Under the pieces are notes generated by a model. It ran no database searches, was not told the origin of the DNA, and was given only the letters and a program-made list of their open reading frames with translations. From AC-52 sp044870295 (GTDB lineage Bacteria > Actinomycetota > UBA4738): 24,623 nt of DNA. Positions 14,949-22,171 of this stretch are shown here, in pieces. The position numbers were made by a program, and so were the translations under genes. How positions within the stretch are numbered: position 1 is the stretch's first letter; the number at the start of each line of letters is the position of its first letter. Location: positions 1 through 24,623 of the forward strand of contig JBIOYQ010000198.1 of NCBI GenBank assembly GCA_044870295.1, in the 5' to 3' direction.

Positions 14949-15092
14949 TGTCTTCCCAGGGACAACTGATCGGGCACCGATCGGGCACGAGGGCGCGAAA
15001 CACCGGGAAACGTCGGGGAGTGGCGGGTAGCCAAACCGCCTGCTCAAGGCTGCGATGAGGGCATCGGCGCAGGTCACGGTCTCCGTCGGAAT
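14949..15092. other. Gene-free right end of the island
   Basis: No convincing gene on either strand. It holds the second paired GATCGGGCAC motif (14968-14988), which matches 12514-12534 at 19 of 21 bases. The minus strand reads ARSVPD there, as in the integrase C-terminus, so an old integrase end is an alternative explanation. Confidence 0.5.
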
Positions 15093-15138
15093 CGCACTCG
15101 TAATGCGTAGGTCCGCGGTTCGATTCCGCGCTCCGGCT
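15093..15138 (+). repeat. attR: 46-bp copy of the tRNA-Thr 3' end
   Basis: Identical to 12409-12454. The 5' acceptor strand and D arm are absent and the base after the repeat is not followed by CCA, so this is not a tRNA gene but the right junction of the integrated element. Confidence 0.92.
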
Positions 15139-15254
15139 GCACCTTCGAATCCACAGCCGAGTCTCAGTGGGTGGCTGGCCTCACGCAAACCCTCGTGGGA
15201 GCATCCTTGGCCCGGCGGCTGGCGCGTGCGAACCTGGCACACGGAGGATCAGAT

Positions 15255-15626
15255 ATGACGACCAAGGTGCTCATCGTGGATGATCAGGAACCGTTCCGGC
15301 TGGCGGCGCGGATGGTGGTGGAGGCGACCGACGGATTCGAGGTGGTCGGGGAGGCCCAGACCGGGGAGGAGTCGGTCACCCTGGCCCACGAGGTCAATCC
15401 CGACCTCGTGCTTATGGACGTGAACCTGCCGGGCATCAACGGACTCGAGGCGACCCGACAGATCCTCAGCTCCACCTCGCGCGTGGTCATCCTGCTGCTC
15501 TCCACCTACGAGGCGGCTGAGTATGCGCCACGGGCGGCCGAATGCGGGGCGGCCGGCTACATCCCGAAGTCCGAGTTCAGCCCCGACCGCCTGGAAGAGG
15601 CATGGTCCGCCGCCACCACGGCGTAG
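15255..15626 (+). CDS. Stand-alone response regulator receiver domain
   Basis: 123 residues, receiver domain only. It has the acidic pair D9-D10, the phospho-acceptor D55 in LVLMDVNLPG, the Ser switch in LLLSTYE and the conserved Lys in GYIPKSEF. There is no DNA-binding or enzymatic output, so it likely acts as a phosphotransfer intermediate or by protein binding. The start is fixed by GGAGGA about seven bases upstream of the ATG, not by the longer open frame through the attR. The partner kinase is not identifiable here. It is the first gene outside the island and converges on the NarL-type regulator. Confidence 0.9.
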   Translation: MTTKVLIVDDQEPFRLAARMVVEATDGFEVVGEAQTGEESVTLAHEVNPDLVLMDVNLPGINGLEATRQILSSTSRVVILLLSTYEAAEYAPRAAECGAAGYIPKSEFSPDRLEEAWSAATTA

Positions 15627-15631
15627 GACCG

Positions 15632-16315
15632 CTATCGCTCGCTCGGCCCCGCGCCTCCCTCGCGAAGGAGCGTCAGCACCGCCATCACCCGGCGGTGGAC
15701 CTCGCTCTCCTCCGACAGCCCCAGCTTGTGGAACAGCGAGTTGATGTGCTTCTCGACCGCGCGCTCGGTCAGGAACAGCGACTTGGCGATGGCCGCGTTG
15801 TTCTTCCCTTGAGCCATCTGCTCCAGGACCTCGCGCTCCCGATCGGTGAGCTGCGCCAGCACCGATCGGGCCATCCGGTTCTGCCGGGCCACCAGCGACT
15901 CCACGATCCTCGGGTCCAGGACGGATCCCCCGCGCGACACCTCTTCCAGGGCTCGGGCCAGCTCCTCGACGTCGGCGACCCGCTCCTTCAACAGGTAGCC
16001 GAGACCCGCCGCCCCATCCTTCAGCAGCTCGTAGGCGTACTCCTCGTCCGCGAACTGCGACAGCACCACTACCCCGACCCCCGGGTACGCGGCTCGGATC
16101 TTCAGCGCGGCTTCGATACCCTCCGTGGCGTGATGGGGGGGCATGCGGATATCAGTCAGGACGGCGTCGGGAGCCTGCTCCTCGACCGCGGCCATCAGCG
16201 CGTCGAAGTCCGACACGGCGGCCACCAGCTCGATGCCGTCCATGGCCCCCAGCAGGGCGGCCGTACCTTCGCGGACCAGGTAGTTATCCTCGGCGAACAC
16301 GACGCGGAGGGGCAT
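15632..16315 (-). CDS. NarL/FixJ-family response regulator
   Basis: 227 residues. The receiver has E9-D10 and the phospho-acceptor D55 in VLTDIRMPP, with the Lys in YLLKERV. The C-terminal LuxR-type helix-turn-helix is complete (LTDREREVLEQMAQGKNN, then AIAKSLFLTERAVEKHINSL), so it should bind DNA as a dimer after phosphorylation. No histidine kinase is adjacent. It is divergent from the receiver-cyclase gene across 56 bases, and the two receivers are similar enough (DNxLVREG, DGIE, DI(R/K)MPP) to be paralogues. Confidence 0.94.
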   Translation of the reverse strand: MPLRVVFAEDNYLVREGTAALLGAMDGIELVAAVSDFDALMAAVEEQAPDAVLTDIRMPPHHATEGIEAALKIRAAYPGVGVVVLSQFADEEYAYELLKDGAAGLGYLLKERVADVEELARALEEVSRGGSVLDPRIVESLVARQNRMARSVLAQLTDREREVLEQMAQGKNNAAIAKSLFLTERAVEKHINSLFHKLGLSEESEVHRRVMAVLTLLREGGAGPSER

Positions 16316-16340
16316 GGGTCGATGGTATACGGGTCGAGGG
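16316..16340. promoter_or_regulatory. Direct repeats around GTATAC between divergent regulators
   Basis: GGGTCGATGG and GGGTCGAGGG flank TATAC in the 56-base divergent gap. The centre GTATAC is palindromic and TATACC could serve as -10 for the minus-strand gene. A plausible shared regulator site; no experimental support. Confidence 0.45.
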
Positions 16341-16371
16341 TGCGATCAGCGCCGGCGCGCCGGGCGGCGGC

Positions 16372-17658
16372 ATGACCATCAGAGTCGTGCTGGGCGACGA
16401 CAACGTCCTGGTCCGCGAAGGCGTCCGGGCCCTCCTGTCGATCGCGGACGGGATCGAGGTGGTCGGCGTGGCCGAAGACGCTCCCTCGCTGCTGACGGCG
16501 GCGGCCGAGCACCAGCCCGATGTGGTGGTCACCGATATCAAGATGCCGCCGAACTTCCGCCTGGAAGGCATCGAGTGCGCGCACGAGATCCGCCGTCGTC
16601 ATCCGGGGACCGGCGTGGTGGTGCTGTCGGCACACGACGACGAGGCCTACGCCCTGGCCCTGCTCGGGCACGGCGAGAGCGGCCTGGCCTATCTCTTGAA
16701 GGACCGTCTCGGGCAAGGCGACGAGCTGGAGCGGGCCATCAGAGAAGTCGCCGCCGGTCGTTCCGCCATCGATCCCACCATCGCCGCGCGGCTGTCGGAT
16801 CGTGGCCAGACCGCGGACCACGATGCCGAGGTGCTCGACCTCATGGCGCGCGGCATGGGCTACGCGGAGATGGCCGAGGCGTTGCACACCACGCAGGAGG
16901 ACATCGACCGCAGGGTGACCACGATGTTCCAACGCCTCGCGGCGGAGGCCGGACGAGGGGCTGCCGCGGCGGTGGACGAGTTGAAGCGCCTGCACGAAGC
17001 GGTGGTGGACCGGGAGGCGTCCGCGCGCACGCTACGTTCCTTCGTCCCCTCGCAACTGGCCGACCGGTTGGCCACCGGTGGCAAGCCCGTCGGACAGGAG
17101 GAGCTGGAGGTCACGGTGCTGTTCTCCGACATCCGGGGCTTCTCGACGCTGGCCGAGGGGCTGACTGCCCGGGAGGTCGCCGACCTGCTGGCCCGGCATC
17201 TCTCGGCCATGGCCGAGGTGGTGCTGGCCCATGGCGGGACGATCGACAAGTTCCAGGGCGACGCCGTGATGGCCGTGTTCGGCGCGCCGGACCCGCTGCC
17301 GGACCACGCCGAGCGGGCACTGCGGTGCGCCCTCGCCATGCAGGCTCGACAGACGGAGCTGAACCTGGAATCCGCTGAGGGCGACGGGGACCTCCTGCGG
17401 CTGGACATGGGCATCGGCATCAACACCGGTACCGTCATCGCCGGGACGGTCGGTGGGGGCGGGCGGCTCGAGTACACGGTGTTGGGCGACGCCGTGAACA
17501 TCGCCCAGCGCCTGAACTCCGAGGCGACCGGCGGAGAGATCCTGGCCGCGGCGAGCACGGTGGCGGTCGCCCCTTCGATCGTGGCCGAGTCGGTGGGGCC
17601 CAAGCAGGTGAAGGGCCGGCGCGAGCCCGTGGAGACCTTCCGGATCCTCGCTGTCTGA
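16372..17658 (+). CDS. Receiver - class III adenylate/guanylate cyclase fusion
   Basis: 428 residues: a receiver domain (D9, D10, acceptor D55 in VVTDIKMPP), then a degenerate LuxR-like helix-turn-helix around residues 140-195 (AEVLDLMARGMGYAEMAEAL), a helical linker, and a catalytic cyclase domain. The cyclase has both metal aspartates (D253 in FSDIRGFS, D297), the substrate Lys293 and Asp373, and the transition-state Asn376 and Arg380. It should make a cyclic nucleotide, with Lys/Asp favouring cAMP, under phosphorylation control. The worn helix-turn-helix suggests origin from a NarL-type regulator by replacement of output. No strong ribosome binding site was seen. Confidence 0.93.
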   Translation: MTIRVVLGDDNVLVREGVRALLSIADGIEVVGVAEDAPSLLTAAAEHQPDVVVTDIKMPPNFRLEGIECAHEIRRRHPGTGVVVLSAHDDEAYALALLGHGESGLAYLLKDRLGQGDELERAIREVAAGRSAIDPTIAARLSDRGQTADHDAEVLDLMARGMGYAEMAEALHTTQEDIDRRVTTMFQRLAAEAGRGAAAAVDELKRLHEAVVDREASARTLRSFVPSQLADRLATGGKPVGQEELEVTVLFSDIRGFSTLAEGLTAREVADLLARHLSAMAEVVLAHGGTIDKFQGDAVMAVFGAPDPLPDHAERALRCALAMQARQTELNLESAEGDGDLLRLDMGIGINTGTVIAGTVGGGGRLEYTVLGDAVNIAQRLNSEATGGEILAAASTVAVAPSIVAESVGPKQVKGRREPVETFRILAV

Positions 17659-17682
17659 GCCTCCCACTACAGTGTCCGGACC

Positions 17683-18267
17683 ATGAAGCTGGAGGTTCGT
17701 CCGGTCACCAAGGAACGGTGGCCGGACCTGGTCCAACTGTTCGACCGGCCCGGAGCGGCCATCGCCCGAGGATGCTTCTGCATGTACTACCGGAGAAGCG
17801 GCGGTGCGAGCGGCATCGGTCCCGGGGAGACGAATCGCCGGGCCATGAAAGCGTTGGTGGACCGCGGCGTGGCGCCGGGCCTGATCGGGTACCAGGACGG
17901 GCGGCCCGTGGGGTGGATCTCGCTTGGGCCGCGCGGGGACTACGCGAAGCTGCGGCGTTCGCCGGTGATGAAGCCGGTCGACGACAAGCCCGTGTGGCCG
18001 ATCGTGTGCTTCTTCGTCGATTCCAAGGCCAGGGGCCAGGGCGTCTCCGAAGCTCTGCTGCGAGGTGCGATCGACTACGCGCGTTCGCACGGGGCCACGC
18101 TGCTGGAGGCCTATCCCGTGGACAAGAGCGCGCCCAGCCATACCGACTTCATGTGGTTCGGGGCGAAGTCGATGTTCGACCGGGTGGGATTCAAGGAAGT
18201 GGCCCGGCGCAAGCCGACCAGGCCGGTGGTCCGGCGAGCGATCAGGCCGTCTCGTCGGTCGCCGTAG
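17683..18267 (+). CDS. GNAT family N-acetyltransferase
   Basis: 194 residues. The acetyl-CoA binding motif is in KARGQGVSEALLRGAIDYA, preceded by the strand WPIVCFFVDS and followed by GATLLEAYPV and a terminal DRVGFKEVAR, the normal GNAT order. An N-terminal RGCFCMYYR segment with two cysteines recurs in a subgroup of these proteins. The substrate is unknown. It begins 24 bases after the cyclase fusion and may be cotranscribed. Its basic C-terminus overlaps the end of the convergent histidine kinase by 26 bases. Confidence 0.88.
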   Translation: MKLEVRPVTKERWPDLVQLFDRPGAAIARGCFCMYYRRSGGASGIGPGETNRRAMKALVDRGVAPGLIGYQDGRPVGWISLGPRGDYAKLRRSPVMKPVDDKPVWPIVCFFVDSKARGQGVSEALLRGAIDYARSHGATLLEAYPVDKSAPSHTDFMWFGAKSMFDRVGFKEVARRKPTRPVVRRAIRPSRRSP

Positions 18268-19684
18268 AGGCCGTCAGCGGGAGCCTGACCTCGAAGGTCG
18301 TCCCTCCGTTCGACGGAGCGACGCTTACCGTTCCGCCGTGCGCTTCCACGATGGCGGCCACGATGGAGAGACCGAGTCCTGCCCCACCCGTCTCCCGGGA
18401 ACGGGCCGGGTCGCCTCGATAGAACCGCTCGAACACCCGCGCTTCCGTATCGGGCGTCAGGCCGGGGCCGTCGTCTGCGACCCTGAGGACGGCGCTGTCC
18501 CCATCTGTGGCCAGGCCCACCGAGACGCGCGTCTCCTTGGGAGTGTGCACGCGAGCGTTGTCCAGAAGGTTGTCCACCACCTGCCGCAGACGCCCCCCGT
18601 CCCCGGTCAGTGAGACGGCACCGTTCACGGAAAGGTCGATGTGACGATCCGGCTCGATGGCCCGGGCGCTCTCGACCGCATCCCTCACCACCTTGGTCAG
18701 GTCCACCGGCTCGCGCTCCAGGGGCCGGCCCTGGTCCAGCCGGGCCAGCAGCAGCAAGTCGTCCACCATGACGCCCATCCGCGAGGCCTCGTCCTCGATA
18801 CGCTGCATGGACTTCGCCAGGTCCTCCGGACGGGATTCCGCACCGCGGCGGAACAGCTCGGCATACCCCCGGATGGAGGTCAGAGGCGTGCGCAGCTCGT
18901 GGGAGGCGTCCGCGACGAACCGGCGCAACCGCGCTTCGGACGCGCGGCGCTCCTCGAACGCCGCCTCGATCTGCGCCAGCATCGAGTTGAGCGCGAGCCC
19001 CAGCCGCCCGATCTCGGTGCGGTCCTCCGCCGGCTCCACCCGTCGCGTGAGGTCGCCGGCGGCGATGGCCCCGGCGGTGTCGCCCATCCGCTCCAGCGGA
19101 CGCAGCCCGCGCCGAACCAGCCACCACGACAGGAATCCCAGGCCGAGCAGCACGGCCAGCGACACGATCCCCTCGGTCAACCGGAGCCTGGACAGCGTGC
19201 TTTCGGTGTCGGTCAACGGGATGCCGACGACCACGGAGCAGGTCGAGGGCCGCCCGTTCACCTCGATGCCGACCTGGTCGACCAGGACGCGATAGTGGAT
19301 CGATCCTGAGACGGCGCCGGCGGTGAAGAAGTCCGGACCGGTGGCCGGAGCTTCGGATCGGGGAAGGGTGGACGGAAGCGACGGCTCGGGGGGCGCATTG
19401 GTCCCGAACGTCAGGAACGTCTTCTCCGCCAGCACGGTCCCGTCGGCTTCACGGAGCTGGCCATAGGTGCCGTCCGGGAAGTGCTCTTCAGGGCCACCGC
19501 GTCCGGGGAAGGTCTGTCCCTCGGCAAGGCTGTGCAACACGGGACCCTCCGCCGCCACGAGCTGCTGGTCGATTCGGTCGACGAGCGACGAGCGAAGCGA
19601 CGTGTACGTCACCACGTCCGACACGACCAGACCGGCCAGGACCAGGACGATGACCGCGAGCAGCAGCTTCAGGCGAAGGGGCAC
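18242..19684 (-). CDS. Sensor histidine kinase (HAMP-HisKA-HATPase)
   Basis: 480 residues. A first membrane helix (LLLAVIVLVLAGLVV) precedes an extracytoplasmic sensor of about 130 residues, a second helix (LAVLLGLGFLSWWLV) and a HAMP domain. The dimerisation helix carries phospho-acceptor His262 in DASHELRTPLTS. The ATP-binding domain has the N box (VVDNLLDNARVHTP), DDGPGL, the F box and GGAGLGLSI. It autophosphorylates and passes phosphate to the regulator just upstream, whose stop is 4 bases before this GTG start. The layout resembles actinobacterial MprB/TrcS-type sensors. The signal is unknown. Confidence 0.95.
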   Translation of the reverse strand: MPLRLKLLLAVIVLVLAGLVVSDVVTYTSLRSSLVDRIDQQLVAAEGPVLHSLAEGQTFPGRGGPEEHFPDGTYGQLREADGTVLAEKTFLTFGTNAPPEPSLPSTLPRSEAPATGPDFFTAGAVSGSIHYRVLVDQVGIEVNGRPSTCSVVVGIPLTDTESTLSRLRLTEGIVSLAVLLGLGFLSWWLVRRGLRPLERMGDTAGAIAAGDLTRRVEPAEDRTEIGRLGLALNSMLAQIEAAFEERRASEARLRRFVADASHELRTPLTSIRGYAELFRRGAESRPEDLAKSMQRIEDEASRMGVMVDDLLLLARLDQGRPLEREPVDLTKVVRDAVESARAIEPDRHIDLSVNGAVSLTGDGGRLRQVVDNLLDNARVHTPKETRVSVGLATDGDSAVLRVADDGPGLTPDTEARVFERFYRGDPARSRETGGAGLGLSIVAAIVEAHGGTVSVAPSNGGTTFEVRLPLTASTATDETA

Positions 19685-19688
19685 GGCG

Positions 19689-20480
19689 TCATTCCGAGGG
19701 CGCGCGAAGCACGTACCCCACGCCCCTCACGGTGTGGATGAGGTGGGGCTCCACCACGTCGATCTTCTTCCGCAGGTAGCTGATGTAGGTCTCCACGATC
19801 GAGGAGTCCCCTCCGAAGTCGTAGTTCCACACGTGATCCAGGATCTGGCTCTTGGACAGGACCCTTCGGGGATTTTCCATGAGGAACCGCAACAGGTTGA
19901 ACTCGGTGGCAGTGAGATCAACGGCCTTGCCCGCTCGCCACACCTCGTGCGTGTCCTCGTCCATCTCGAGGTCGATGAAGGTGAGTCGCCCCGACTCCGG
20001 CTCGGTCCCATGGACCCGCCGCAGGATGGCCCGGATGCGCGCGATCAGCTCCTCCAGGCTGAAGGGCTTGGTGACGTAGTCGTCGCCCCCGATGGTGAGC
20101 CCGCGGACCTTGTCCTCGGTGGCGTCGCGGGCCGTCAGGAACAGGACCGGAAGGCGTCGACCTCGATCGATCAGCTTCCGCTGGACCTCGAAGCCGTCGA
20201 CGTCGGGCAGCATGACGTCCAGGACCAGCAGCTCGGGTCGGAACGACTCGACCAGCGCCAGCGCCTCGCGTCCGTTCGCCGCCGCCGCGACCTCGAAGCC
20301 CTCGTACCGCATCGCCGTCGCCACGAGGTCGGTGATGTAGGGCTCGTCGTCGACGATCAGCACGCGCGGCGCGCCGGCATCCCCTGAAGACCGCGTGGGC
20401 GATGGCTCCTTCGAAGACGTCACCGTCGATCTCCTGGCCTCCATCGATCCGGCAGCGATCGTAGACCCGCCTGCCCCCAT
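19689..20480 (-). CDS. OmpR/PhoB-family response regulator
   Basis: 263 residues. After about 38 variable residues comes the receiver (RVLIVDDEPYI, acceptor D88 in LLVLDVMLPDVDGF, Lys in YVTKPF) and then a winged-helix trans_reg_C domain (LTATEFNLLRFL, VETYISYLRKKID, HTVRGVGYVL). Partner of the histidine kinase that follows directly. The start MGAGGSTIAA was chosen because AAGGAGGAAGCC lies directly before it; the frame is open further upstream without protein-like character. Confidence 0.93.
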   Translation of the reverse strand: MGAGGSTIAAGSMEARRSTVTSSKEPSPTRSSGDAGAPRVLIVDDEPYITDLVATAMRYEGFEVAAAANGREALALVESFRPELLVLDVMLPDVDGFEVQRKLIDRGRRLPVLFLTARDATEDKVRGLTIGGDDYVTKPFSLEELIARIRAILRRVHGTEPESGRLTFIDLEMDEDTHEVWRAGKAVDLTATEFNLLRFLMENPRRVLSKSQILDHVWNYDFGGDSSIVETYISYLRKKIDVVEPHLIHTVRGVGYVLRAPSE

Positions 20481-20674
20481 GGCTTCCTCCTTCGGCTGTC
20501 CCCCCATGTCGGAGGCCAGTTCACTGCCGGGACCTGAGAGGAAGCTGGGAGACCCCTCAGAGTTCGCCTGGAGGGGGCGATTCCCACCCTCCACACAGCA
20601 AGTCCCGAGGTCCGTCCCAGGCCCCACGCGAATCCTCCTGCGAACGATCCACCACAAGAGGAAGGGAGGAAGCG

Positions 20675-21135
20675 ATGACCACGATCCTGGCCATCATCGA
20701 CGGGGGACGGGAGCCGGCGTACCGCCGGTCGTGGCCGGTGGCCCTGCGACTGGCCGAGCGCGAAGGGGCCACGCTGCTGCTGGCGGACCGATCGGCGGAG
20801 ACGTGGGGCGAGACCCCGCACCACTCGGGCCCGTTCAGTCCGGAGAAGTACCGGGCGATGGGCCGGCACCACTCGATGCCTACCTCGACGAGGCCGCCGA
20901 CCGCGGTGTGCCAGTCCTGGTGTGGCTCCCGAGCCTGCCGCTGCCCGAGTCGTACTACGAGGAGACGCTCAGCCACAACCACGTGGACCTGGCGGTGCTG
21001 CCGGATCACCTGGATCGGCCCTAGCTGACCGAGCGGTTGCTGGGTTCCTTCGCCGCCCGGGTGGCGCGCGCCATGGCGCCCGGCGTTCCCGTGCTCGAAG
21101 TGGCGGGCGGTGGCGGCCTGGCGCTGCTCCGATGA
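20675..21135 (+). pseudogene. Universal stress protein-like gene, frameshift plus in-frame stop
   Basis: Begins with a good GGGAGGAAGCG ribosome site and MTTILAIIDGGREPAYRRSW, an opening strand and helix like UspA-fold proteins. The homologous frame changes by one base at about 20862-20880, after which PLDAYLDEAADRGVPVLVW and VDLAVLPDHLDRP follow. A TAG at 21022-21024 interrupts this frame, yet LTERLLGSFAARVARAMA and VPVLEVAG continue to the true TGA, in the place of the usual C-terminal strand. Two independent lesions in a 150-residue gene favour a real pseudogene. The family call is tentative. Confidence 0.6.
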
Positions 21136-21141
21136 GCTGGG

Positions 21142-21606
21142 TTACGCGCCGCGGGCTCGCCGGATCTGCTCGGCGTGGTCGTGGGCGTGGTCCGCGTAGA
21201 TCTCGAGCCACGTGTCGACGCCGTACCGGCCGCTCTCCGTGTGGGTGCCCGACCGGCTCCACTGCTCCTCGGTCAGCCGCTCCAGGATCTGGGCTGTGGT
21301 GCGGCGGGATGCCTGGAGCGCCTCGAGGGAGGCTTGGATCGGCCGGTCGTAGAACAGCCTCCGGGCGAACTCAGCCTCGTCGTATCCGACGATGGTGGGT
21401 TCGTCCTCCGCGATGAGACGGCGGAGGCGGATCGCCGAGGTCATCTCGCTGTCGGCGAGGTGATGCACCACCTCCCGCGCCGTCCAGTCGTCCGGCCCCG
21501 GCCGGCGATCCAGCTCCTCGTCGGTGATCTCGGCCAGAGCGTCCGCAACCACGTCTGGCCCTTCCTGGTAACGCTCCAGCATCTGCCGTCGTCGGTCTGG
21601 GTCCAT
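21142..21606 (-). CDS. DinB-like four-helix bundle protein
   Basis: 154 residues from MDPDRRRQM, the usual length for DinB_2/YfiT-type proteins. A typical helix DWTAREVVHHLADSE supplies the first metal-ligand histidine (H48/H49), and the C-terminal YADHAHDHAEQIRR supplies the others. Members of the family are metal-dependent thiol transferases, hydrolases or of unknown role. The frame is open for 57 codons upstream, but that part is not helical and would overlap the SRPBCC gene. It converges on the USP-like pseudogene with a 6-base gap. Confidence 0.85.
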   Translation of the reverse strand: MDPDRRRQMLERYQEGPDVVADALAEITDEELDRRPGPDDWTAREVVHHLADSEMTSAIRLRRLIAEDEPTIVGYDEAEFARRLFYDRPIQASLEALQASRRTTAQILERLTEEQWSRSGTHTESGRYGVDTWLEIYADHAHDHAEQIRRARGA

Positions 21607-21648
21607 GGACGCAGTATCGGCGTCGGTGGGCGCCAGCGCCATCTGGAC

Positions 21649-21678
21649 TTGAGACACATGATGTCCCGGGGGCAGAAT
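21649..21678 (+). promoter_or_regulatory. Candidate promoter for the SRPBCC gene
   Basis: TTGAGA at 21649-21654 and CAGAAT at 21673-21678 with an 18-base spacer. The start codon lies 35 bases further on behind a GGGAGGAAGGGC ribosome site. Reasonable match to a housekeeping promoter. Confidence 0.5.
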
Positions 21679-21712
21679 CCGCCCGCCGACAGGACGCCGA
21701 GGGAGGAAGGGC

Positions 21713-22171
21713 ATGACCAGGATCGAGATCGATTTCGAGACCAAGCTTCCCCCGGACAAGGTGGTGGCCTCGCTCATCGACTTCTCGCCTTCCCGCCCGG
21801 ACGTCTGGCCGGGGCTGGCCCGCGAGCTGTACGAGGTCTACTCCGTCGGTGAGACCTCGGCGGAGGTGCAGGAGGGAAGCACGAAGCCCGTCAAGGTGTG
21901 GGCCAAGGAGCGCTACGACTGGTCGACTCCCCGAACCGTGACGTGGACGGTCAAGGAGAGCAACTTCTGTACGCCGGGGAGCTTTGTGTCGGTGAGGGCG
22001 GAGCCGTCGGGCTCGGGAGGCAGCCGCGTCCACCTGCATTGGGAGCGGTCCCCCAGCAACGCCCGTGGGAGAGTGGCCGTCACCTTCATGAAGCTGTTCG
22101 GCGCGAAGGTTCTCAAGAACTACTGCACGAAGGTCCTGGACGGGCTGGCCGAGAAGGACGCGATGGCCTGA
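21713..22171 (+). CDS. SRPBCC (START-like) family protein
   Basis: 152 residues. Opens with MTRIEIDFETKLPPDKVVASLIDFSPSRPDVWPGL, here noted only by its ends MTRIEIDFET and RPDVWPGL. It then shows alternating strands (KERYDWSTPRTVTWTV, SRVHLHWERSP) and a long C-terminal helix, the order of the SRPBCC ligand-binding fold. Function is unknown; relatives bind hydrophobic ligands or act in polyketide cyclisation. GGAGGAAGGGC before the ATG fixes the start. Its TGA directly abuts the stop of the convergent MFS gene (TGATCA junction). Confidence 0.8.
   Translation: MTRIEIDFETKLPPDKVVASLIDFSPSRPDVWPGLARELYEVYSVGETSAEVQEGSTKPVKVWAKERYDWSTPRTVTWTVKESNFCTPGSFVSVRAEPSGSGGSRVHLHWERSPSNARGRVAVTFMKLFGAKVLKNYCTKVLDGLAEKDAMA

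Larger units (their letters stand above)
12458..15092. mobile_element. tRNA-Thr-integrated island carrying a small-gene cassette array
   Basis: The interval is bounded by the two 46-bp tRNA-Thr repeats. It contains a truncated tyrosine recombinase, seven related direct repeats and six small genes, and none of the core functions seen on both sides. Base composition is visibly less GC-rich than the flanks, especially after 14580. No replication, transfer or intact recombinase gene is present, so the island probably cannot move unaided. Confidence 0.85.

Noticed and set aside
15091..15141. Second tRNA-Thr gene
   Set aside because: Only the 3' 46 bases match. The 5' acceptor strand and D arm are missing and no CCA follows, so it is an attachment-site copy.
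15171..15254. Longer start of the stand-alone receiver
   Set aside because: The true domain begins at MTTKVLIVDD with a good ribosome site; the extension is not conserved-looking.
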